Shown piece by piece: positions 36,910-46,665 of a stretch of DNA of 64,000 bases (position 1 is the stretch's first letter; every line of letters begins with the position of its first letter). The position numbers were made by a program, and so were the translations under genes. This DNA comes from Acinetobacter sp. ANC 4204 (GTDB lineage: Bacteria > Pseudomonadota > Gammaproteobacteria > Pseudomonadales > Moraxellaceae). The DNA lies in the NCBI RefSeq assembly GCF_002135205.1, contig NZ_NEFZ01000002.1, positions 62,001 through 126,000 of the forward strand, in the 5' to 3' direction. Under the pieces are notes generated by a model. The model saw only the letters and a list, made by a program, of their open reading frames with translations, was not told the DNA's origin and ran no database searches.

Positions 36910-36923
36910 GTGCAATTTTGCAC
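36910..36923. promoter_or_regulatory. Palindromic candidate operator between mmsA and lysR gene
   Basis: GTGCAATTTTGCAC has perfect 6-base arms (GTGCAA/TTGCAC) around TT and lies in the divergent intergenic region, 19 bases before the regulator's ATG. Another TGGTGCAC half-site occurs about 15 bases to the left. LysR regulators bind such dyads and often repress their own gene; the assignment is an inference. Confidence 0.45.
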
Positions 36924-36941
36924 AGGATGTGGAAAATAAAA

Positions 36942-37823
36942 ATGAAAGTAGATTGGGATCATCTGCAGTTTTTTTTGGTCTTGGCACGCGCTAAAACCCT
37001 GACCAATGCAGCACGGATTATTGGCGTCGAACACAGTACCGTGGCACGACGCGTGCAGTCTTTAGAAGTCACTTTAGGCATGCCCCTGTTTAAACGTGAA
37101 GCCACTGGCTATGAACTCACTGCCGATGGCATGGCATTGGTTCCCCGTGTAGAGCAAATGGAACAGGCTTTTTTGCAAATTCAAAAACCACAACAGCCAC
37201 TCGAAGGTCGTGTGCGAATTGGCGCACCTGAGGGTTTCGGCACAGCATTTTTAACTCAACTATTGGCCGAACTGTCATTGCAATTTCCACTGCTCACGAT
37301 CGACCTAATTCCTGTGCCGAAGATGATCAAACTGTCGCATCGTGAAGCGGATATTGTGATTTCAATTGACCGCCCAAAATCGGGGCCATACATCATTACC
37401 CGACTAACAGATTATTGTTTAAAAATTTACGGCAGCAAAAGCTATCTGGCACAACATCCACCCATTCCAAATATGGACGATTTAGCTCATCACCGCTTTG
37501 TGAATTATATTGATGATCTAATTTATAGTTCGGAGCTATATTGCTTAGAACGCCTACCGATTCCTCTGACTGCAAACTTCCGCAGTAGTAGTATTTTGGC
37601 CCAGCAAATTGCAGTCAATGCAGGGGCAGGATTGGCCCTTTTGCCGAAATTTTTGGCGCATGATCAACCTGATTTGGTACAAGTTCTACCCGATCAGGTA
37701 CGTTTCACACATACCTTTTGGATGCTGACTTTTGTCGACCTACAACACGAGCCACGGATTAAATTGGTTTGGGACTATTTACGCAAACAAGCAGACTTAA
37801 AACAAAGCGTGCTGATGGATTAG
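36942..37823 (+). CDS. LysR-family regulator, likely of the valine operon
   Basis: 293 residues from ATG 36942; an ATG at 36927 would add five residues. The N-terminal winged helix-turn-helix reads WDHLQFFLVLARAKTLTNAA then EHSTVARRVQSLEVTLGMPLF, standard for LysR proteins. The remaining ~200 residues form the periplasmic-binding-like effector domain (GRVRIGAPEGFGTAFLTQLL, then NAGAGLALLPKFLAHDQPDL). It is transcribed away from mmsA, the usual arrangement for control of the neighbouring operon; the inducer would plausibly be a valine-pathway intermediate. Confidence 0.9.
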   Translation: MKVDWDHLQFFLVLARAKTLTNAARIIGVEHSTVARRVQSLEVTLGMPLFKREATGYELTADGMALVPRVEQMEQAFLQIQKPQQPLEGRVRIGAPEGFGTAFLTQLLAELSLQFPLLTIDLIPVPKMIKLSHREADIVISIDRPKSGPYIITRLTDYCLKIYGSKSYLAQHPPIPNMDDLAHHRFVNYIDDLIYSSELYCLERLPIPLTANFRSSSILAQQIAVNAGAGLALLPKFLAHDQPDLVQVLPDQVRFTHTFWMLTFVDLQHEPRIKLVWDYLRKQADLKQSVLMD

Positions 37824-37980
37824 ACCATCAGCAGTAAGTTCTTATTGGTCTTTCTCATCGCAATGTATCGAGCTCATTATTCGAATAATGAAGTACAAAT
37901 AAACTTATCCATGCGAAATAACCAATCACTCTTTTAGTTGAGCCTAGCTAGAAACTCTTATATTGATTGGTATCAAGATT

Positions 37981-39312
37981 TTATTTGAGTACCCAACGAT
38001 AACTTTGAGCAGTTAATAATAATGCTGCCAAAAAAATCCCCATAATCATAATCTTCCATATCATCATGACAGAGGGTTCAACCTGAAATGCCCCATTTAT
38101 ACCAAACATATAACTGAATGGAATAATGACCATCCAATAACAAAATAAAATGACAAACAAGGGCTGCGTGAATTGCTGCATTCCTCTTAATATTCCTGCT
38201 GCAACCGTTTGTAAAGCATCAAATATAAGAAAAAGAGCCACATAGCACATCAGCGTTGCAGCAATCGTGACTACATCGCTATCCTGACTAAAAAATGCTG
38301 TCATTTGTCTTGCAAATTGACTTAGAATCCCTGCCACAACGATTGCATAAAAAAGAGTAAAAGCAGTAACGATGTAATATGACCAGCGCCTCTCTTTCCG
38401 ATATTTCATCCCATTAAAATGAGCTATTCGAATGGTTGCAGCACTACTCATTGCAACAGGGATCATAATAATCACCATTGCAATATTAATTACAATTTGA
38501 TGTGCTGCGATGACTTGTGTTCCAAGTCTGGCTGCAAAAAAGGCCAAAGTCGCGAGTGCTAAAACTTGTAAAACTAATGCACATCCAATCGGCATACCTT
38601 GTTTCAACAGTTCTATACTGTCAGATAAATCAGCAGTGCTCGTCTCAGTCCAAATACTCATTTCTGGTATACGCTTATGAACCCAATAACGCATACTCAA
38701 ACAACCAATGTAAGCACTGATAATCGTCGCCAAACCCGTGCCCATTCCTCCCATTTCGGGGAAAATACCAATCCCATGAACAAAAACATAACCCAATAAT
38801 CCATCGCATATCAGCATGATGATAAAGCTCATTAGAATTGGATGAAGTTGGCTATATCCTTCACTGATAAAACGGTAAAAAACCATATAAACCAATGCAG
38901 GCATGGCAAATGCAATCAAATGTAAGTAATTCTTGCAAATTTTTGCAACATCAGTATCTGGGATAAACAATGGACATAAATATGCGAGAGCCTGTATAAA
39001 CACAAAACCCAACATCGCCAACAGAAAAGATACTCTCTTTCCCTGCTGATATAATTGTGCTGTCTGTTGGCTATCCTCTTTATATTTTAAAAGCGAAAAC
39101 TTTGGCACCAATACATATAAAATCCCCGTAAATAGAATGAAAACAGGTGCCCAAATATTACTACCCAAGCCAATAGCAGCTAAATCTAAATAATGATAAC
39201 GACCTGCCACAATTGTATTAACTAAACCCAATAAAGCTTGACACAACTGAATAAGAATCAAAGGTAGTGCAAGTTGAAGAATGGGTACTGTGATATCTTT
39301 AACAATATTCAT
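37981..39312 (-). CDS. MATE-family efflux transporter
   Basis: 443 residues, about 12 predicted membrane helices. NorM-like MATE pattern: PILQLALPLILIQLCQALLG then NTIVAGRYHYLDLAAIGLGS in the first helices, and GMPIGCALVLQVLALATLAF with AAHQIVINIAMVIIMIPVAM in the second half. Exports substrates by Na+ or H+ antiport across the inner membrane. It is the last gene of the iron-uptake operon, 38 bases behind the siderophore reductase, so it may export a siderophore or its iron-free remnant after reduction. That role is inferred. Confidence 0.88.
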   Translation of the reverse strand: MNIVKDITVPILQLALPLILIQLCQALLGLVNTIVAGRYHYLDLAAIGLGSNIWAPVFILFTGILYVLVPKFSLLKYKEDSQQTAQLYQQGKRVSFLLAMLGFVFIQALAYLCPLFIPDTDVAKICKNYLHLIAFAMPALVYMVFYRFISEGYSQLHPILMSFIIMLICDGLLGYVFVHGIGIFPEMGGMGTGLATIISAYIGCLSMRYWVHKRIPEMSIWTETSTADLSDSIELLKQGMPIGCALVLQVLALATLAFFAARLGTQVIAAHQIVINIAMVIIMIPVAMSSAATIRIAHFNGMKYRKERRWSYYIVTAFTLFYAIVVAGILSQFARQMTAFFSQDSDVVTIAATLMCYVALFLIFDALQTVAAGILRGMQQFTQPLFVILFCYWMVIIPFSYMFGINGAFQVEPSVMMIWKIMIMGIFLAALLLTAQSYRWVLK

Positions 39313-39350
39313 AGATAATTTGGTTACTCATACTCACAAATTGCTAAAAA

Positions 39351-40478
39351 TCACTGAATACGTGCATTCGTTTGAAAGCGCCAATAACCTTTAATATGAT
39401 TATTTTTACCCTGTAGATTTAGGTCATTACGTACATAATGACGGATTGTCTTGGCAACTTTATTTTCCATTGCTCCCCATACGGCATCAATCTGCGGACA
39501 TGCCTGAAGTATTAGGATTGTTTCATCCGCCTGCTGCTCTAAAGTACCAACGACGGTTCTAAGCGTACAATGCTCAGGGAAAGTAAATGTCTGAAAATAT
39601 TCAAGATCCTTTTCATCTGCACATAACAAAATAATGATTGGGTGAATAGGATTTGACCAAAAATCTAAAATACCAGCCAAAGCTGGGTAAGCAGTCTCAT
39701 CCGCAATTAAGACCGTTTGTCCTTCAAGTAAATGCTCATGCTTATCATCTGTTTCTGTTCGACTTGAAATTAATGAGCCTGCTTGTAGTTGTTCCACCCA
39801 TAGACTTCCAGGGCTGCGACCATGTGTAAAAATATCGACATAACCATAATGCAAATCTGCAGTTTGCTGATCTAGACTAAAAGCCTGACGTAACGTGTAC
39901 AAGCGAATGTCTTTATTCATAGATTCCAATAATTTCTGACGCTTTGGACTAGAAAGATGCTTGAGGAGCCATAAAAAACCATGATCAAACGCATTTTTTA
40001 AGCGTCTGCTTTTATTCGACGTTTTTTGGGATAGCACAGGGACTTTCTCTAAAGCCTTTAAAATAAATCCATAAGCATAACCTGCATAATATCGCGGTAA
40101 TGCTCGCTGACTTTTAATCGTCAAGCGTGTCATATTCTTGCTGACTTGCTCTTTTTGAATTACCTCAAAAAATTGGCGTGCGTTATGACTAAACTCAATT
40201 TTTTGTTTTGCAAAAGAGTTATAAGCTAAATATAAAATTTGCTCCTCAAGATCACCTTTTAATTCAAACTCAACAAAAAGCGGTTGCTCCCCTGTCAAAT
40301 CTTGAATATGTAGCAAAATCCCCTCTTCATAAATATCCGCAATTGTGGCGTTACTGATTTGATCGTTTTTACCATAGGTTTGAGCAATAATTAAAAGCTC
40401 TTTGCTATGATCTTGGTTCACATGATCCATAATATCGAGCTTACGATCTTGATCTTGTATCGTGGTGTAATGTTTCAT
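39351..40478 (-). CDS. Siderophore-interacting protein (ferric-siderophore reductase) with N-terminal DUF2470-like part
   Basis: 375 residues. The first ~95 residues (MDHVNQDHSKELLIIAQTYG) resemble the heme-utilisation-type DUF2470 domain. From ~100 on a SIP-type flavin reductase follows: NMTRLTIKSQRALPRYYAGY, IRLYTLRQAFS in place of the FAD-binding R-x-Y-T, YVDIFTHGRSPGSLWVEQL, VLIADETAYPALAGIL, and GAMENKVAKTIRHYVRNDL near the end. SIP proteins use NAD(P)H to reduce Fe(III)-siderophore in the cytoplasm and free the iron. The gene starts 36 bases after the MFS gene, within the iron-uptake operon. Confidence 0.88.
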   Translation of the reverse strand: MKHYTTIQDQDRKLDIMDHVNQDHSKELLIIAQTYGKNDQISNATIADIYEEGILLHIQDLTGEQPLFVEFELKGDLEEQILYLAYNSFAKQKIEFSHNARQFFEVIQKEQVSKNMTRLTIKSQRALPRYYAGYAYGFILKALEKVPVLSQKTSNKSRRLKNAFDHGFLWLLKHLSSPKRQKLLESMNKDIRLYTLRQAFSLDQQTADLHYGYVDIFTHGRSPGSLWVEQLQAGSLISSRTETDDKHEHLLEGQTVLIADETAYPALAGILDFWSNPIHPIIILLCADEKDLEYFQTFTFPEHCTLRTVVGTLEQQADETILILQACPQIDAVWGAMENKVAKTIRHYVRNDLNLQGKNNHIKGYWRFQTNARIQ

Positions 40479-40514
40479 AAAAATTGCCTAAATATGCCTA
40501 AAGAAATCTCTGCT

Positions 40515-41738
40515 TCAAATCGTCAATTCTGGAGAGCTCTTGGGTAATAGTTTCCATACCAGTCCTGCTACGATTACTGCGCAAACAAAGGTCATGACCA
40601 CCACAAATGTGTAGCCAAAATGTTGGGCTAACATGAGCCCCATCGCTGAGTAGGCAAAGCCCATAAATACAATTAGACTTAACTGTAAGCTGAAGAATGT
40701 AGCTCGAGCTGGCATAGTTGATGCGCGATCCATAATCAATGTAGATAAGGTCGCCATTAAGCCGGGGTTAGCAATAAAGTATCCAAAAATAGCCAGATAA
40801 ACCAAAGCCTTAGATGTATACCCTAAAGTTAATGGAATGAATAATAAAAGTGTCCCTCCCTGTAATAAGGTGAAAGTGATAAGTGCTGCTTTACGCTTTA
40901 ATTTGTTGATGAATACTGTGGCGAGAAAAGCAGAAATGACACCGATCATCGAACCAAATACTTTGGTCGCAAAACCAATATCAGCCATAGGCCATTTTGC
41001 ATCGACCAACAGCGGATTTAGAATGCCAAACACAGCAGTAAAACCGATTGGATATAAAAACAGTAGGAAAAACCAAAGCCGATGTTGGATTAAAAAGAGC
41101 TTAAGTTGCGTCCATAGGCTCTTAAATTGAGGGCCTATACCTTGATGCGGGTTTTCCCATTTATTTTCAGGTTCTGAATAGAAAATAAGCTGGAACCATG
41201 TGATTGCCGTAAGCCCAGCCAATAACCATAAGGCTCCTTGCCACTGCAACCAAGGGTATAAAATGAGTAATAGACCGCCACCAATAATATTGCCCAATAA
41301 ATTACTGGCATATTGAATACTATTGGCAAATTGGCGTTCAGGTGCACTAAAAATTTTACATGCTAATCCATCAATTGAGACATCCTGTATACTCATAAAC
41401 AAGGTATAAACAATAAACAGAATTAAGATCACACTAAATTGCTTATGAATATCCAATATGCCACAAATCAACAATAGTAGAGTCATGCACATCTGAGCAA
41501 GAATAAGCCAACTACGATACTGCCCCTGAAAGAAAAAACGGAAACTATCAATAAATGGTGCATATAAAACTTTGCCCAACATTGGAAGTGCAATTAAATT
41601 CATTAATGCCAATTTATCGAGTGCAATACCACTTTGCCTCAAAATGGCAAATGTGGCAGAAATCATAAAAGCGATACCAATATATTGCGTGGTATATACA
41701 CTAATCAAAAGTGGCCAAGGCTTCGTATTTGCTTTCAT
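40515..41738 (-). CDS. MFS transporter, RhtX/FptX- or AmpG-like siderophore permease
   Basis: 407 residues from ATG 41738, 12 predicted helices. The start (PWPLLISVYTTQYIGIAFM), the MLGKVLYAPFIDSFRF loop and the IQDVSIDGLACKIFS segment match AmpG-related permeases, of which the RhtX/FptX group moves ferric siderophores from periplasm to cytoplasm without an ABC system. Its place between the TonB receptor (34 bases upstream) and the reductase supports that function. Confidence 0.82.
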   Translation of the reverse strand: MKANTKPWPLLISVYTTQYIGIAFMISATFAILRQSGIALDKLALMNLIALPMLGKVLYAPFIDSFRFFFQGQYRSWLILAQMCMTLLLLICGILDIHKQFSVILILFIVYTLFMSIQDVSIDGLACKIFSAPERQFANSIQYASNLLGNIIGGGLLLILYPWLQWQGALWLLAGLTAITWFQLIFYSEPENKWENPHQGIGPQFKSLWTQLKLFLIQHRLWFFLLFLYPIGFTAVFGILNPLLVDAKWPMADIGFATKVFGSMIGVISAFLATVFINKLKRKAALITFTLLQGGTLLLFIPLTLGYTSKALVYLAIFGYFIANPGLMATLSTLIMDRASTMPARATFFSLQLSLIVFMGFAYSAMGLMLAQHFGYTFVVVMTFVCAVIVAGLVWKLLPKSSPELTI

Positions 41739-41772
41739 AAACAATTCTCCAATGTTGAGAATGATTTTGATT

Positions 41773-43959
41773 TTAAAAATCGAACTGCATTGAAAGCTTG
41801 TAAGTACGTGGCTGACCTACAGAAACAAAGGCACCATTCCAAACACCTGCCCAATACTGTTTATCAAAAACGTTGTCTACTCCACCTCTAAACGTGACCT
41901 TTCGATTTGCAAGTGACGTTACATAACGTCCCCCTAAATCCAAACGAGCCCAACTTGGTAGTTTTTGTGTATTTGCAGCATTAACATACATACTGCCTGT
42001 ATATATCGTATTTGCAGTTAAGGTGAGCCCCTGTAACTGATTTACATCCCACTCAAAACCTAAATTCGACTGCCAATGTGGAATGCCATAGACATCATTT
42101 CCATCATATTTTCCTTGTGTTGTTTTGGCTTGCTCTGCATCCATATACACCACGCCACCTAAAACTCGTAAGTTGTCACGGAGCTCACCCGCTGTAGTCC
42201 ACTCCACGCCTCGGTTTTGCTGTTCTCCACTCATGCTGTAGTAATTTGTTAGAGAATCACCCATGATCAGCGGTTTCGTAATCTGATAAATACTTAAGGT
42301 ATTTCTAAAAGTCCCACTGTCCCATTTTGTACCAAGCTCATATTGCTTCGATTTATACGGTGCAAGTGTTGCTCCATAGTTGGATGCAGTCGTATCTGTC
42401 ACTGACTCCCCAGGCGATAAACCCTCAACATAGTTACCATACAATGCCACTGAGTTATTCCATGGTTTAATAACAAAACCGACTGCTGGAGTGATTTCAT
42501 TTTTATTGTATGCAGAGCCTTCTACAGGTTTTCCATCATTAATGCTAAAGCTCTGAGACTTAACTTGTTGGTGACGAAGTCCAAGAATAAGTTGATATTT
42601 ATCATCCTTAAATGAAAGAGTATCTGCGAGTGCGACACTACTTAAAGTGACATCTGATGTTTTAGGAACATACGTTGGAGTTACTGCTAATGCAGCAGGG
42701 GTAGATGGAGAATAGATATTTGAAGACCACATTGCTGCTGTACCAGCTGCGTTTTTGGTCGAAAGACCCATATGCACATCTTGATCAATCACATTGGCAC
42801 TCAAAACCAACTGATGATTAATATTCCCTGTCGCGAAATGGCCACGAATCCCTACTTCAGCCGAATCGACATCGGTTACATTTGCTGTACTTCGAGAAAC
42901 AGCCGTATAGTTGCCATTGGCCTGAGCATTCATACCAAGTGCATTATTCGCCATATAACCATGTGCTTTTTGGTGCTTAGTTCCTGCTGTTAGATAAGCC
43001 GTCCAATCATCTACAAAGTCATATTCAACATGACCAATTGCAGCCGTTGTTTCTGTAACACCGTATGAACCTGGCATCGTGTTAATAGACGCATCGGGTG
43101 CTTTAGGAATATTAGATGACGCAAAAGACAGCATTAAGGGCATAGCGCCTGATAGCTCTTCCTTAATATCATAAATATCTAAAGACGCACGTAAATCTTT
43201 CCCGCGATAATCTAGAGCAATCGAACCTAAACGTCGATCTTCAGTTTGACCATCCAAAGCCGTATCGCCATGTGATTTCAACGCATTCACGCGTAGACCA
43301 AACTCATTGTTTTGACCAAAACGTCGGCCAATATCAACATGCGCCCCTAAGTTCGAATCTGAAGAATAGGTGGTCGTTAATCGTGTGATCGGATCATCTG
43401 TTGCACGTTTTGGCACCACATTAATAACCCCTCCAACAGCCCCACCTAATGACATTCCATACAACAACCCACTGGTGCCACGAAACACCTCAACACGATC
43501 TAAAAACTCAGTTGGAACACGATTATGAGGGACTAAGCCAAAAGCACCATTCCATGCCAGTTCATGACTTTGGGTATATAAACCACGAATATTAAAATAT
43601 TCTCCCAAACCATTTGAGGACATTACAGTGCGTACAGAAGGATCGCTTTGTAGTGCTTCTGCAACCGTTTTCGCCTGATGATCTTCTATGTATTTTGAGG
43701 TATAACTCGTGATACTAAATGGTGTATCTAATGCCTCTTTTTCACCTAAAATCCCAATCTGACTTTTTTTACTCACTTGACCACTTGCCAATTCATTTTC
43801 AGAAACGGCCGAACTCACAATCGTTGCTAACTGACTCGCGCCTTGACTGTTTTTTTCCCCTTGGATGTCTATGCTTTCCCCTGCAACCACATTTTGGGTT
43901 AATAACAATGCAATACTCAAAGACAACATGGATCTTTTTACCTGAAACACTGTATTCAT
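41773..43959 (-). CDS. TonB-dependent siderophore receptor
   Basis: 728 residues with signal peptide ending near TQNVVAGES. The plug domain shows DTPFSITSYTSKYIEDHQ, KTVAEALQSDPSVRTVM, FNIRGLYTQSHE and VEVFRGTSGLLYGMSLGGAV then GGVINVVPKR, the classic TonB receptor series. The barrel ends with GGVDNVFDKQYWAGVW and the terminal Phe of SMQFDF. It is the first gene of the minus-strand iron operon and is divergent from an AraC regulator. No siderophore synthesis gene is present, so it probably imports a siderophore made elsewhere in the genome or by other organisms. Confidence 0.95.
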   Translation of the reverse strand: MNTVFQVKRSMLSLSIALLLTQNVVAGESIDIQGEKNSQGASQLATIVSSAVSENELASGQVSKKSQIGILGEKEALDTPFSITSYTSKYIEDHQAKTVAEALQSDPSVRTVMSSNGLGEYFNIRGLYTQSHELAWNGAFGLVPHNRVPTEFLDRVEVFRGTSGLLYGMSLGGAVGGVINVVPKRATDDPITRLTTTYSSDSNLGAHVDIGRRFGQNNEFGLRVNALKSHGDTALDGQTEDRRLGSIALDYRGKDLRASLDIYDIKEELSGAMPLMLSFASSNIPKAPDASINTMPGSYGVTETTAAIGHVEYDFVDDWTAYLTAGTKHQKAHGYMANNALGMNAQANGNYTAVSRSTANVTDVDSAEVGIRGHFATGNINHQLVLSANVIDQDVHMGLSTKNAAGTAAMWSSNIYSPSTPAALAVTPTYVPKTSDVTLSSVALADTLSFKDDKYQLILGLRHQQVKSQSFSINDGKPVEGSAYNKNEITPAVGFVIKPWNNSVALYGNYVEGLSPGESVTDTTASNYGATLAPYKSKQYELGTKWDSGTFRNTLSIYQITKPLIMGDSLTNYYSMSGEQQNRGVEWTTAGELRDNLRVLGGVVYMDAEQAKTTQGKYDGNDVYGIPHWQSNLGFEWDVNQLQGLTLTANTIYTGSMYVNAANTQKLPSWARLDLGGRYVTSLANRKVTFRGGVDNVFDKQYWAGVWNGAFVSVGQPRTYKLSMQFDF

Positions 43960-44003
43960 TTTTCACCTTAAACGGGACAAGTGTATTTGAAAGTTGAGGA
44001 ATA

Positions 44004-44024
44004 CTATCAAGAATCATTCTCAAT
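44004..44024 (-). promoter_or_regulatory. Fur-box-like site before the TonB receptor gene
   Basis: On the minus strand the sequence is ATTGAGAATGATTCTTGATAG, an imperfect palindrome matching much of the Fur consensus GATAATGATAATCATTATC, 45 bases upstream of the receptor's ATG. Iron repression of the operon is expected from this. Confidence 0.65.
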
Positions 44025-44233
44025 AAAAAATAATATTGGAAATATGTTTACATAATTGGGAAAGTATCTGTTTTTTAATATAAAAATTAACCGCAGGATT
44101 TAAACTTGATTGCAAAGCTATACATTATTTTTTAATCATAATCGGTTTCAATCACCGATTACGTTACAGAAAAATTGGGGCTTAAATCCTATATGCCCAT
44201 CAATTAAGGATTGACAATCCCCATCGTTAAAAT

Positions 44234-44252
44234 GAAAATAATTATCATTTGT
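44234..44252 (+). promoter_or_regulatory. Fur-box-like site before the AraC regulator
   Basis: GAAAATAATTATCATTTGT matches the 19-base Fur consensus at about 13 positions and lies 20 bases upstream of the regulator's ATG. Together with the site at 44004 it suggests that both divergent transcripts respond to iron. Confidence 0.65.
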
Positions 44253-44272
44253 AATTTAAAGTAGCGCTGTGG

Positions 44273-45199
44273 ATGTCGATCTACATTGATTCTCATAAAT
44301 CGGTATTAGAACAAGTGGGCAATATATTTTTGGATGCTCATTCTCAGTTGCCCAACCACCAACTTAATCATTTTAATCCATCTGATGGTGAAGGTTATAG
44401 TGAGCTCTATGATTTCGGTAAGCTCTGTGTAGGTAAAGGTAAATATTGGCTAACCCAACCTTTGACCATGAGTGCCGAAGCCTCTCTTCATTCTTTCGGC
44501 TTAACCTTGTTACTTTCTGGCACTCATCATATTCAAAATCATAAAAATAAAATGGAATATGAAATCCATTCACCAATGATTATTCTACGCAAAGGGAATT
44601 TAGGCTTACAGACGATCTACTTACAACCTCAGAAAATGATGTCTCTCATTAGTTTAGATTTTAATGAAACCATGTTGAAAATGATTACATCAAACATCGG
44701 AGATTGCGATGTAACACGTTTCTTTTTAGACCCGTCCTCACCCACAATACAGACATGTAATATTCCCAATAAAGATATTTTGCATCAGGCACATTATTTA
44801 CTCAATTTAGCTCCTGCACAGAGTTCAATAGATTTACTGCACCTCGAAGGTGCTGCGCTTGAATTATTAAGTTTAATTTTGCATAAAAACGCTAAAGAAA
44901 ATTCACTCCCTCTCGCCATTCAAAAGAGTATCTTTATATTAGAAAACCAATTTGATAAGAAAATTACGATTCGTACTTTGGCTAAACAAGCTGGAATTAA
45001 TGAATGTGATTTAAAACGCTTATTTAAACAATATACAGGGCAAACCATCGGCCATTTTTTACGTGATGTTCGAATGAAACATGCCCAATTATTATTAAAA
45101 GAAGGTGTTTCTTTAGACAACGTAGCCAACCAAATCGGCTACAGTAGCACGCAATATTTTAAACAAGTTTTTGAGCAGCACTTTGGTTATCATTTTTAA
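44273..45199 (+). CDS. AraC-family regulator of the iron-uptake operon (PchR-like)
   Basis: 308 residues. The N-terminal ~200 residues form the sensing domain (SLHSFGLTLLLSGTHHIQN, MIILRKGNLGLQTIYLQP). The C-terminal ~100 residues carry the double helix-turn-helix: FDKKITIRTLAKQAGINECD, LKRLFKQYTGQTIGHFLRDV, RMKHAQLLLKEGVSLDNVA and NQIGYSSTQYFKQVFEQHFG. This is the arrangement of PchR-type activators, which bind a ferric siderophore and switch on the cognate receptor operon. The divergent position and the Fur-like sites agree. Confidence 0.9.
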   Translation: MSIYIDSHKSVLEQVGNIFLDAHSQLPNHQLNHFNPSDGEGYSELYDFGKLCVGKGKYWLTQPLTMSAEASLHSFGLTLLLSGTHHIQNHKNKMEYEIHSPMIILRKGNLGLQTIYLQPQKMMSLISLDFNETMLKMITSNIGDCDVTRFFLDPSSPTIQTCNIPNKDILHQAHYLLNLAPAQSSIDLLHLEGAALELLSLILHKNAKENSLPLAIQKSIFILENQFDKKITIRTLAKQAGINECDLKRLFKQYTGQTIGHFLRDVRMKHAQLLLKEGVSLDNVANQIGYSSTQYFKQVFEQHFGYHF

Positions 45200-45627
45200 A
45201 ATGACTGGGTATATACTCAAAAGAATGACAACAATAGCGCTGAAACAACATGATAATGAGTCAATTGATTCGATATAATGATCCATATAACATAAATCAA
45301 CACACGCGTTTATATTTATTAGCCATAAAATCTAAAATAAAATTCGCACTCAAATCATCTCATCCGCTCCACAACTTATTGTTATAAAAATCTCAAAATA
45401 TATAACCACATTTAAACGTATTTAATCTTAATTTTAACTGAGTTTTTTAAGCCCTATAATTATAAAATCAATGGAAAAATATAGACCTGTTATTTCTGTG
45501 AATATTTCAACATTATTATATTTTTAGTTAAATTAAAAACTAGGTTTACATATCGCAAATCTTAGTGGCTATTCATAGTTTAATTCTATTACAAATATAG
45601 AATAGCCACAGATCTAAAATACCATTA
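45200..45627. other. AT-rich gap between the iron locus and the csu operon
   Basis: 428 bases between the AraC gene and csuE, which converge. Highly AT-rich, no supported ORF. The only structure seen is a hairpin next to csuE. Confidence 0.35.
45565..45609 (-). terminator. Hairpin downstream of the csu operon
   Basis: GTGGCTATTC (45565-45574) pairs perfectly with GAATAGCCAC (45600-45609). The loop of 25 bases can itself fold through ATTCTAT/ATAGAAT. No strong T-run follows on the minus strand, so it may be a weak terminator or a 3'-end stabiliser. Confidence 0.5.
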
Positions 45628-46665
45628 TTAATATGTCACTGTTACCACTACAGTATCACTGTAACTTCCTGGAGGAGGAATACTCACACCTTGTGGAATC
45701 CGCCCATATACAGTAAAGGTTTGATTGCTACCTGTGCCAGTACCCGCTACGCCACCACTTCCACCAGTTGCTGTTACACCGCCCGTACTATCCCAAATAT
45801 TGGTCCGCGCAGATTCTTTGTATAGTTGATAGGCTAAATAATTACTTCCATTTACCATCCTACGGTTTCCACCAGTGATCCGATTATTCCCATCACCCAA
45901 ATAAATTGAATAACTACGATTCACATTACAACGTGTAACGACAGCACCATTAGCGTCATAATTACTATCTATTACACCAGCATCAGCAATATTACCAAAA
46001 TCAATATCTGTTACAGAGGTTAAATAACAAATTCCTGGTACGACATAATTAAATGTATAGTCAATACTGCCTGAATCCCATCCATTATTATCCCCTGTTC
46101 CACCTTCACAGACAGTTCCCGATGCTGCTTGCATATCTACATATAGCTTTAGACTAGAAGTGTATGTTCCAGCAGGAAGAATCGTAGAAGGTGCAGGCAC
46201 AGCAATTGTTAAAGTTATAGTCATATAATTATTACTAACTGTAGTCGTCCCTGGGCCATACCATGTTCCAGTTGTTGCATTTGAACCAGTTGTAGTCACA
46301 CCTGCTGTCGCAGTGACAGTATAGGGTAAAGTATAACTTGCATTAGGACCCGTCATAGGTGAAGAAAAAACAGGCTTTATACAAGTATAAGCACTCGTTC
46401 CATAACTACCACTCGTTCCTCTACAACGCCAAGTTCCAGTGAGTGTCAATGTTGCTGCATTACCGTAGTTAGCAGCGGTATAAGTGTAGGTACTGGATGA
46501 TGTACCTGTATATGTACATGCAGCATGCGCTTGTTTAGGTGTAAACAATAAGAAAATCAAGCAAGATGTTAAAAACAGGAAACTCAGCAAATAATTTAAG
46601 GGGCGTGTTCGAGTTGAAGTATTGAAACTTCGACTGTTCAAATTATTTACACTTAATTTTTTCAT
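45628..46665 (-). CDS. csuE: CsuE-like pilus tip adhesin
   Basis: 345 residues from ATG 46665, which overlaps the usher stop as ATGA. A long signal region (hydrophobic LNYLLSFLFLTSCLIFLLF, cleavage near AHAA) precedes two spore-coat-U-type domains. The C-terminal one (~residues 210-345) shows CYLTSVTDIDFGNIADAG, CNVNRSYSIYLGDGNNR, RRMVNGSNYLAYQLYKES, VYGRIPQGVSIPPPGSYSD and the final VVVTVTY strand used for donor-strand assembly. The N-terminal half is more divergent, as in CsuE, whose exposed tip loops mediate adhesion to plastic. It is the last gene of the operon. Confidence 0.85.
   Translation of the reverse strand: MKKLSVNNLNSRSFNTSTRTRPLNYLLSFLFLTSCLIFLLFTPKQAHAACTYTGTSSSTYTYTAANYGNAATLTLTGTWRCRGTSGSYGTSAYTCIKPVFSSPMTGPNASYTLPYTVTATAGVTTTGSNATTGTWYGPGTTTVSNNYMTITLTIAVPAPSTILPAGTYTSSLKLYVDMQAASGTVCEGGTGDNNGWDSGSIDYTFNYVVPGICYLTSVTDIDFGNIADAGVIDSNYDANGAVVTRCNVNRSYSIYLGDGNNRITGGNRRMVNGSNYLAYQLYKESARTNIWDSTGGVTATGGSGGVAGTGTGSNQTFTVYGRIPQGVSIPPPGSYSDTVVVTVTY

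Noticed and set aside
36663..36941. Upstream extension of the LysR regulator overlapping mmsA
   Set aside because: The extra residues have no LysR-like pattern and overlap the start of mmsA; the normal N-terminus begins at ATG 36942.
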